From positions 1-5,194 of the forward strand of contig JAGBSS010000167.1 in assembly GCA_017631725.1 (NCBI GenBank): a stretch of 5,194 nucleotides of DNA, in the 5' to 3' direction. The notes under the pieces were generated by a model, which saw only the letters and a program-made list of their open reading frames with translations, was not told the origin of the DNA and did not search any database. Numbering within the stretch: the first letter of the stretch is position 1; every line of letters begins with the position of its first letter. Below are positions 1 through 4,022 of the stretch, piece after piece. A program made the position numbers and the translations under genes. This stretch comes from Clostridia bacterium. GTDB lineage: Bacteria > Bacillota > Clostridia > Christensenellales > Borkfalkiaceae.

Positions 1-523
1 ACTTTGGCACGAATACGTAGAGTGCTACCTATATTGGTCGTGCTATAAAACTGAAACTCACCCGTATGTTAAAAAACTATGGGAAGAAAATTTAGAAATA
101 GAAATTTCTCATTTGCATAAAGCTAAAGAAATGTTAGAAAAATATAAAAAGATAGACTATCAACAAGTTATTCCTGACGGAAAATTCCCAGAACCCATTT
201 GTCTGCACGAAAATATCGACTACGTAAGGGACGTTTTAAAAAACACCGTTCAATTTACCGGACTTTTAGAAGAATACGTTAACGTTAACGAACTGCCTAA
301 AGATGCAAACTTCTTTGAGTATCAAAAAATAATCAACCCAAGAGTTGATATCGTTCCATCTCACGTTGTAATAGAAACACATATAGACGGATACGGAAAA
401 GATTACCGATTTGAAGTTGCATCTAACCCAATAAAAGAATTGCGTTCTAGAACTGAAGACAACACGTCGGTAGGCAGAAAACCTAACGTTGCGGGGAGCA
501 CGGATTTTTTCTGTAACAACTAA
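1..523 (+). CDS. Ferritin-like domain protein, C-terminal part (5' end outside window)
   Basis: The reading frame is open from base 2 to the TAA at 521-523, giving 173 visible residues; the true start lies left of the window. The first ~50 visible residues look like two ferritin-type helices. An aromatic- and acid-rich stretch (LWHEYVECYLYW) is followed by KLWEENLEIEISHLHKAKEM, which contains an E-x-x-H pair (visible residues 34 and 37), the usual signature of a di-iron carboxylate site. The remaining ~120 residues are not classical ferritin. They include VIPDGKFPEP, an acidic helix (ENIDYVRDVLKNTV), PSHVVIE and a polar tail with RSRTEDNTSVGR ending FCNN. I recall similar uncharacterised clostridial proteins but cannot give a family name. 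No membrane segment is seen. A role in iron binding or oxidative stress is inference from the E-x-x-H helix alone; the partner Glu residues upstream cannot be seen. It ends at a terminator shared with the convergent metal transporter gene. Confidence 0.6.
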   Translation, partial: LWHEYVECYLYWSCYKTETHPYVKKLWEENLEIEISHLHKAKEMLEKYKKIDYQQVIPDGKFPEPICLHENIDYVRDVLKNTVQFTGLLEEYVNVNELPKDANFFEYQKIINPRVDIVPSHVVIETHIDGYGKDYRFEVASNPIKELRSRTEDNTSVGRKPNVAGSTDFFCNN

Positions 524-536
524 AATAAGCAAAAAT

Positions 537-561
537 AAAAAGCACCAATTGGTGCTTTTTT
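537..561. terminator. Bidirectional rho-independent terminator
   Basis: This is a perfect 24-base palindrome (537-560): five A, GCACC, AATT at the centre, GGTGC, then a T run to 561. It lies 13 bases after the stop of the rightward ferritin-like gene and 16 bases beyond the stop of the leftward ZIP gene. The A/T tails give a U-tract in either direction, so it can end both convergent transcripts. Confidence 0.85.
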
Positions 562-576
562 AAATTTTAGATTAAT

Positions 577-1323
577 TTAACCCAATAAAAAATCAGTTAC
601 TAACATTAGCGAAAAGCCAATTAAAAGTGCATAAGTCGCACCCTTTTGTGCGCCGTGGGCGTGTGTTTCAGGTATCATATCGTGGCTGATAACGTAAAGC
701 ATTGTTCCACCTGCAAACGCAAGGGCAAAAGGCAAAATTGCAGAAGAAATTTTTACTGCAAAATAGCCTATTAACGTTCCAATAACTTCTATAATTCCGG
801 TAATTAATGCTATAACAAACGTTCTTTTTTTGCTAACCCCCGCTGCAAGCATTGGCCCAATTATAACAATACCTTCTGGAATATTTTGAAGGGCAATTCC
901 CCCTGCAATAATAAGTGCGTGAGTGGTGTTTCCCGTTCCAAAACCAACACCTGCGGCTAAACCTTCTGGAAAGTTATGTATTGCTATTGCCATAACAAAT
1001 AAAAACACTTTAGATAGCCTTTTGCTATCATTATCTTGTGCGCCCAAAAGTTTATGTGCGTGCGGAACTATTTTATCTATTAAATTTAAAACTAAAGCGC
1101 CTGCAAAAATGCCACCAACGGCATACAAAATGCCATATTTCCCGCCATAGCCTATACTTGGCAAAATTAAGCCAATAACGGCAGCGGCAAGCATTACGCC
1201 TGCGGCAAATGCCAAAACTATATCAGAAAATTTATGCGTGAGTTTTTTAAACAAAAACCCAATTATTGCACCGATAACGGTTGCACCGCCAACGCCAAGC
1301 GAAGTAAGTAAAACGGTTTTCAT
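577..1323 (-). CDS. ZIP-family divalent metal transporter (GufA/ZupT-like)
   Basis: A complete 248-residue inner-membrane protein with about eight hydrophobic segments, the usual length for bacterial ZIP carriers, which bring Zn2+ and often Fe2+ or Mn2+ into the cytoplasm. The binuclear metal site is readable: HNFPEG at residues 116-121 (TM4: H116, N117, E120), QNIPEG at 146-151 (TM5: Q146, N147, E150) and a Glu at 179 in TM6. Gln rather than His at the start of the TM5 motif is what I recall for the GufA-type Bordetella ZIP, whereas E. coli ZupT has His. A His-containing cytoplasmic loop (VPHAH, 86-90) and HDMIPETHAHG (214-224) are also typical of this branch. The start is the ATG at 1323-1321, with TAGGAGT at 1334-1328 giving a 4-base gap. 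The gene has its own consensus promoter and ends at a terminator shared with the convergent ferritin-like gene. Which metal it carries cannot be read from the sequence. Confidence 0.92.
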   Translation of the reverse strand: MKTVLLTSLGVGGATVIGAIIGFLFKKLTHKFSDIVLAFAAGVMLAAAVIGLILPSIGYGGKYGILYAVGGIFAGALVLNLIDKIVPHAHKLLGAQDNDSKRLSKVFLFVMAIAIHNFPEGLAAGVGFGTGNTTHALIIAGGIALQNIPEGIVIIGPMLAAGVSKKRTFVIALITGIIEVIGTLIGYFAVKISSAILPFALAFAGGTMLYVISHDMIPETHAHGAQKGATYALLIGFSLMLVTDFLLG

Positions 1324-1327
1324 ATGT

Positions 1328-1334
1328 ACTCCTA
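1328..1334 (-). promoter_or_regulatory. Ribosome binding site of the ZIP gene
   Basis: On the minus strand this reads TAGGAGT, followed by ACAT-adjacent bases and the ATG at 1323. The match to the anti-Shine-Dalgarno sequence fixes the start codon. It begins only about two bases after the predicted transcription start. Confidence 0.75.
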
Positions 1335-1343
1335 TTTTATAAT

Positions 1344-1372
1344 ATTATAGCACCGCAAAATTTGTCTGTCAA
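1344..1372 (-). promoter_or_regulatory. Sigma-A promoter of the ZIP metal transporter gene
   Basis: On the minus strand there is a perfect TTGACA (1372-1367), a 17-base spacer and a perfect TATAAT (1349-1344). Transcription should start near 1337, leaving a leader of about 13 nt that is little more than the ribosome site. The -10 is half of a 12-base palindrome, TATAATATTATA (1349-1338), which could be an operator for a metalloregulator, or could be chance in AT-rich DNA. The -35 directly abuts the T-tract of the preceding transcription unit's terminator. Confidence 0.88.
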
Positions 1373-1407
1373 TAAACAAAACTCCACCAAAATTTTGGTG
1401 GAGTTTT
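1373..1407 (-). terminator. Rho-independent terminator of the lipoprotein gene
   Basis: Bases 1378-1407 form a perfect 30-base palindrome with arms AAAACTCCACC and GGTGGAGTTTT around AAAATTTT. On the minus strand it is followed by a T-rich tail (TTTTGTTTATT) running to the ZIP promoter. It lies 15 bases after the lipoprotein stop codon. The plus-strand side also has four T, but no rightward gene precedes it. Confidence 0.85.
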
Positions 1408-1422
1408 CTTAATTTTTAATGT

Positions 1423-2568
1423 TTATGCCGGAACTATTATCTCAACGTTAATATAGTAATATGGAGTATAACTATTGCAAACGAAATTGTAGTTTTTAGC
1501 ATCTTCCCCAAATATTCCCTGTCCAGAGAGCGCATCTTTTGCAAGTGCTAAATAAATGCCTTTTGATGCAGGATATTTCCAATAAAGGTCGTAAGTGCCT
1601 GCTTTTGGTGTTTCGCCAACAATTAAAACACCTGCTTTAACGTCATCACCTTTTGAAACTATTCCTTGTTCTTCTAAATCTATCGTGTAAAGGGTTTTAC
1701 CTTCTTCTAACGTAATTTTTATAACGCCGTCCATAGAGATAATATTTCGAGGTCTAATTTCAATTGAGCCTTTAAACACGTAGTTAGGATTACCCCAATA
1801 ACTTTCTACTGTTAACGTGCCTTCTTCTATTGAATAAACACCAACGTCTTTACTTGCAAAGGTCGCAGTACAAGTAATATTTCCATCTCCCTTTAATATG
1901 CTAGGATAATGATAATTACTTGGTGCAATTAATTGTGAATTATCCCCCGAATAAGAAACGTACGTAACGTTTGGATTTAAATTTACAACTATAGGACTAA
2001 TTTCAAAATCGAAATACGTCACGTAGGCTTTATTTTCAATTGTTTCATTAACTTCTATTTTACAAGTATATACACCGGCATCTTCTACCCTTGTAGAAGA
2101 ATATTCGGTGTCTAACGCATCTTTTGCTTTATAATAAGTTCTTACCGTTGTTCCTTCTTGTAAACCTAAACTTTCTGCAGTAATTGCAGGCACGTAAAAT
2201 GCATCGTATGTCTTGTTGTGTTTAGCAACGACTTCTATATTAGATAAATCTAAAACAAGTTCTTGCTTTTGCACCTCAAAGGTTTCCGTGCCTTTTGCCC
2301 CACACTCGCAAGAATAAAAATATACTGCGTTAGTAGAATTTGTTGCAGATTGACTTAAATAACTTTCGCTTTCCACTTTTAAAGAAAAATTATGAGCAGT
2401 TTCATCTGCAATTTTTGTACATTTTTCATCTAAACAGGCGTGGTAGTGGGTTAATTCCCCTGCTGTCCACTCTTCACTAAACTCACACTTGTGTCCACAA
2501 CCTGCCAAGGTTATGGTCGCAATTAAAGTTAAGACCAAGCAAGAAACTATCGTTAAAAACTTTTTCAT
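1423..2568 (-). CDS. Secreted lipoprotein with Cys/His-rich head and Ig-like (MBG-type) repeats
   Basis: With the start chosen here the protein has 381 residues. MKKFLTIVSC plus a hydrophobic stretch and the lipobox LAGC (21-24) form a type II signal peptide, so Cys24 should carry the membrane anchor on the outer face. Directly after it is a Cys/His cluster: H26, C28, H41, H43, C45, C50, H59, then C87-E-C89-G. Its layout resembles small zinc-ribbon-like units common in clostridial surface proteins; metal binding is inference. From about residue 103 the protein is beta-rich and appears to hold three Ig-like modules, with boundaries near ISPI (191-194) and IRPRN (271-275). The middle one has the YSG...DVGVYSIEEGTLTVE...NYVFKGSIEI pattern of MBG/YDG-type repeats. 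No enzyme motif is seen. An upstream in-frame ATG at 2583 is rejected because it overlaps the GGGAG ribosome site (2581-2577) that serves the ATG at 2568. Probably translated from the transcript of the upstream membrane protein gene. Cell-surface binding or adhesion is a guess. Confidence 0.8.
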   Translation of the reverse strand: MKKFLTIVSCLVLTLIATITLAGCGHKCEFSEEWTAGELTHYHACLDEKCTKIADETAHNFSLKVESESYLSQSATNSTNAVYFYSCECGAKGTETFEVQKQELVLDLSNIEVVAKHNKTYDAFYVPAITAESLGLQEGTTVRTYYKAKDALDTEYSSTRVEDAGVYTCKIEVNETIENKAYVTYFDFEISPIVVNLNPNVTYVSYSGDNSQLIAPSNYHYPSILKGDGNITCTATFASKDVGVYSIEEGTLTVESYWGNPNYVFKGSIEIRPRNIISMDGVIKITLEEGKTLYTIDLEEQGIVSKGDDVKAGVLIVGETPKAGTYDLYWKYPASKGIYLALAKDALSGQGIFGEDAKNYNFVCNSYTPYYYINVEIIVPA

Positions 2569-2576
2569 TTCTTTTA

Positions 2577-2581
2577 CTCCC
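2577..2581 (-). promoter_or_regulatory. Ribosome binding site deciding the lipoprotein start
   Basis: GGGAG on the minus strand lies 8 bases before the ATG at 2568. It overlaps the alternative ATG at 2583, which has no ribosome site of its own. The downstream ATG also gives a standard MKK signal-peptide start. Confidence 0.75.
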
Positions 2582-2652
2582 ATTTTTTATAAAAATTATT
2601 TTAATTATGTTTTGAATACTTAATAAAAATGTAAAACTTTTACTATAATAAT

Positions 2653-3327
2653 TTAAAAATATTTTCTTATGTTAAATTTATCTTTTACGATAAAAAATTT
2701 ATCTATAAGTTTTGTAAAAAGCCCAATTAAAAGTCCGTTTAAAATTGCACAAACAAGTGTTCCGAAATACACGCCCTTAAACTGCCAAAGTCCGAAAAAC
2801 GCAAAGGAAAGAACAACGCTTACAATTAAACTTACTATATCATAACCCGTTTTAAACTTGCTTGTATTTAAATTAAACTTTTTAGAAACTTCTTTTACAA
2901 AAAGGTCGTAAGATTCGGGCGGGAAATACGTTTTAAACATAAACGCAACACCAAGCGAAACAATTGGCATACCAAGTGCAAAACAAACTATTCTTGTTGC
3001 TAAAATATTTGGAATAAAAGATAAAAGATATATAAATCCATCTAAAGTAAAGCCAATTATAACACCTGTTAAAAAGGAAAATAAGTAAGTTATTTTTGCC
3101 TTTCTTAAAATTATAATCATTATCACTAAAATAACGGCTTGAAGCATATACCCCGTCATACCAAGGGTTAAAAAGGGCAAAAATTGCGAAAGTTTTGCGT
3201 GCAGTATAAATGCCGGAGCAACAACCATACTCATACCAAAGTTTGCCTTGCTCATTAAAGCCGTGCCAAGTGCAATGCAAATAATTCCAAATATATAACA
3301 AATTTCCGAATAAAAAGTTTTTTTCAT
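2653..3327 (-). CDS. DUF6198 / YczE-YitT-like integral membrane protein
   Basis: A 224-residue, very hydrophobic protein with about six or seven membrane segments (roughly 7-25, 31-43, 58-75, 81-104, 110-131, 161-181 and 184-206) and a basic C-terminal tail. The stretch ALMSKANFGMSMVVAPAF (23-40), the GFTLDG motif (92-97), the PPESYDLFVKEVSKKF loop (136-151) and GVYFGTLVCAILNG near the end match my memory of the clostridial DUF6198 proteins, relatives of YczE and YitT. The family has no proven function; transport is only presumed. The start is the ATG at 3327-3325, giving MKKTFYSEI. There is no clear Shine-Dalgarno before it, and the predicted mRNA leader is only about 10 nt. The lipoprotein gene follows after an 84-base gap (to its chosen start) without a terminator, so the two probably form an operon. 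Confidence 0.75.
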   Translation of the reverse strand: MKKTFYSEICYIFGIICIALGTALMSKANFGMSMVVAPAFILHAKLSQFLPFLTLGMTGYMLQAVILVIMIIILRKAKITYLFSFLTGVIIGFTLDGFIYLLSFIPNILATRIVCFALGMPIVSLGVAFMFKTYFPPESYDLFVKEVSKKFNLNTSKFKTGYDIVSLIVSVVLSFAFFGLWQFKGVYFGTLVCAILNGLLIGLFTKLIDKFFIVKDKFNIRKYF

Positions 3328-3343
3328 AAGTTAAACCAAAAGT

Positions 3344-3373
3344 ATTATAACACAACTTTTAAACTAAAATCAA
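3344..3373 (-). promoter_or_regulatory. Promoter of the DUF6198-lipoprotein unit
   Basis: On the minus strand TTGATT (3373-3368) is followed by an 18-base spacer and a perfect TATAAT (3349-3344), preceded by TGT, an extended -10 (TGn). Transcription would start near 3337, about 10 bases before the ATG. Confidence 0.7.
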
Positions 3374-3420
3374 GATAAAAATTAGCAAATTATTATTAGA
3401 TAAATTTAACTCATTTGTAG

Positions 3421-3449
3421 TTGAAATTTTTGCTTGTGTAAGTTATAAT
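3421..3449 (+). promoter_or_regulatory. Sigma-A promoter of a candidate small RNA
   Basis: TTGAAA (3421-3426), a 17-base spacer and a perfect TATAAT (3444-3449). Transcription should begin near 3456. The first terminator downstream is at 3585-3614, well before the next protein gene. Confidence 0.7.
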
Positions 3450-3455
3450 TTTATT

Positions 3456-3612
3456 TAATAATGACTAAATTTCTACACTTTGTGATAAAATTATTTTATA
3501 AATTGTGAAAACATTATGTTAACGGAAAATGGGTTGTAAATTTACCCGCAAGTGGCTTTGCACTTATAAAACTTAACTAAAATTAGGCTACCAAATTTGG
3601 TAGCCTTTTATT
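3456..3612 (+). ncRNA. Candidate non-coding RNA, about 155 nt, unknown class
   Basis: The unit is delimited by a near-consensus promoter and an intrinsic terminator, with no credible reading frame between them. The first 60 bases are AT-rich and little structured. The second half can form small hairpins: GGGT/ACCC (3531-3534 with 3544-3547) and AAGTG/CACTT (3550-3554 with 3561-3565, loop GCTTTG). A 5-base-pair stem, GTTAA/TTAAC (3518-3522 with 3573-3577), could enclose both. The terminator stem follows. I do not recognise it as 6S, SRP RNA, tmRNA or a known riboswitch. It could instead be a leader of the ferritin-like gene with an attenuator, but that gene appears to have its own promoter after the terminator and no competing antiterminator pairing is visible. 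Confidence 0.45.
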
Positions 3613-3614
3613 TT
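3585..3614 (+). terminator. Rho-independent terminator, rightward, of the candidate small RNA
   Basis: A perfect 22-base palindrome (3585-3606: AGGCTACC, AAATTT, GGTAGCCT-type arms) is followed on the plus strand by TTTTATTTT. The minus-strand tail is less T-rich and no leftward gene ends here, so the rightward reading is preferred. Confidence 0.75.
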
Positions 3615-3626
3615 AACAAAAGTTAG

Positions 3627-3656
3627 TTAACATTATAAGCAAACTTTTCGTATTAT
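3627..3656 (+). promoter_or_regulatory. Probable promoter of the ferritin-like gene
   Basis: TTAACA (3627-3632), an 18-base spacer and TATTAT (3651-3656). Transcription would start near 3663, just ahead of the ribosome site. The match is good but the DNA is AT-rich, so the exact boxes are uncertain. Confidence 0.5.
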
Positions 3657-3670
3657 AGTAAATAGTAATA

Positions 3671-3678
3671 AAAAGGAG
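3671..3678 (+). promoter_or_regulatory. Ribosome binding site of the ferritin-like gene
   Basis: AAAAGGAG with a 6-base gap to the ATG at 3685; it fixes the start of this short gene. Confidence 0.75.
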
Positions 3679-3684
3679 TTTAAT

Positions 3685-3972
3685 ATGTTTAACTTTAGTA
3701 ATTTTAGTTCGGAAAACGCCACCCCTGTTAGCAATTACGACACACTTCAAAAGGCTCGCCAAGACCTTGTTGGGGAAATGCAAGCCATTATAGAATACGA
3801 CGCACACATACATAACAGCACGGACAGATTAGCACGCCAAACTTGGCAAGATATTAAAAATGAAGAGTTAGTTCATTTTGGCGAACTACTTGCCCTTATT
3901 AACTATTTAGATCCAGAACAAAACCAATTTGTTCAAAAGGGGTTTACAGAATTTTACGAACGACAAAAATAA
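3685..3972 (+). CDS. Encapsulin-associated-type ferritin-like protein (EncFtn/Flp family)
   Basis: A complete 95-residue soluble protein made of two long helices. The first helix carries E31 and Y38-D39 (GEMQAIIEYDA), the second E61-L-V-H64 (NEELVHFGELLALINYLDPEQ). The 30-residue distance from E31 to E61, and H64 three further on, equal the ferroxidase ligands E32, E62 and H65 that I recall for Rhodospirillum rubrum EncFtn. The ending HFGELLALINYLDPEQ is close to the ferritin-like domain fused to the Pyrococcus encapsulin shell. Such proteins oxidise Fe2+ at a site formed between two subunits and pass iron into an encapsulin nanocompartment. Here there is no encapsulin gene in the visible flanks, and the C-terminus (FTEFYERQK) stops soon after the domain with no cargo-loading peptide. 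The gene appears monocistronic: it has its own promoter and a terminator starts 5 bases after the stop. Iron storage or detoxification is likely; encapsulation is unproven. Confidence 0.85.
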   Translation: MFNFSNFSSENATPVSNYDTLQKARQDLVGEMQAIIEYDAHIHNSTDRLARQTWQDIKNEELVHFGELLALINYLDPEQNQFVQKGFTEFYERQK

Positions 3973-3976
3973 AAAC

Positions 3977-4004
3977 AAAAAGGCAACTTAACGTTGCCTT
4001 TTTT
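3977..4004. terminator. Bidirectional rho-independent terminator
   Basis: An 11-base-pair stem (AAAAAGGCAAC with GTTGCCTTTTT) closes a 5-base loop, TTAAC. T-tracts exist on both strands (3999-4004 rightward, A-rich 3969-3981 leftward). It ends the ferritin-like gene and the convergent SulP gene. Confidence 0.88.
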
Positions 4005-4022
4005 AATGCTAAAGTTTTGTTT

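Larger units (their letters stand above)
3328..3684. other. 357-base intergenic region without a protein gene
   Basis: This gap separates the leftward membrane protein gene from the rightward ferritin-like gene. It contains a leftward promoter (3344-3373), a rightward promoter (3421-3449), a rightward hairpin terminator (3585-3614) with no protein gene before it, and a further rightward promoter (3627-3656). Only peptides of up to 15 residues can be read on the plus strand between 3456 and 3584, and none has a convincing ribosome site. Within it, 3485-3499 is a perfect 7-1-7 inverted repeat. Confidence 0.75.

Noticed and set aside
113..523. TTG at 113 as the start of the first gene
   Set aside because: The same frame is open from base 2 with 37 further protein-like residues carrying ferritin-helix features, including the E-x-x-H pair; the TTG is an internal leucine.
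2569..2583. ATG at 2583 as the lipoprotein start
   Set aside because: It overlaps the GGGAG ribosome site and adds MGVKE before a standard MKK signal peptide; the ATG at 2568 has the correct spacing.
2933..3355. Overlapping minus-strand frame in the DUF6198 gene, and another at 4591-4773 in the SulP gene
   Set aside because: They overlap recognised genes in another frame, are rich in Phe/Tyr/Asn as expected for a shifted AT-rich membrane protein gene, and have no family features.
3461..3508. Fifteen-residue peptide MTKFLHFVIKLFYKL in the candidate RNA
   Set aside because: It starts about five bases after the predicted transcription start with no ribosome site; it cannot be separated from chance.
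3529..3576. Fifteen-residue peptide MGCKFTRKWLCTYKT in the candidate RNA
   Set aside because: Only a weak purine stretch precedes it and it overlaps the hairpin-forming part; no support for translation.
3548..3584. Resemblance to a preQ1-I riboswitch (small hairpin followed by an A-rich tail)
   Set aside because: The loop lacks the conserved C-rich segment and the tail does not match the family's conserved pattern; the next gene is not a queuosine gene.
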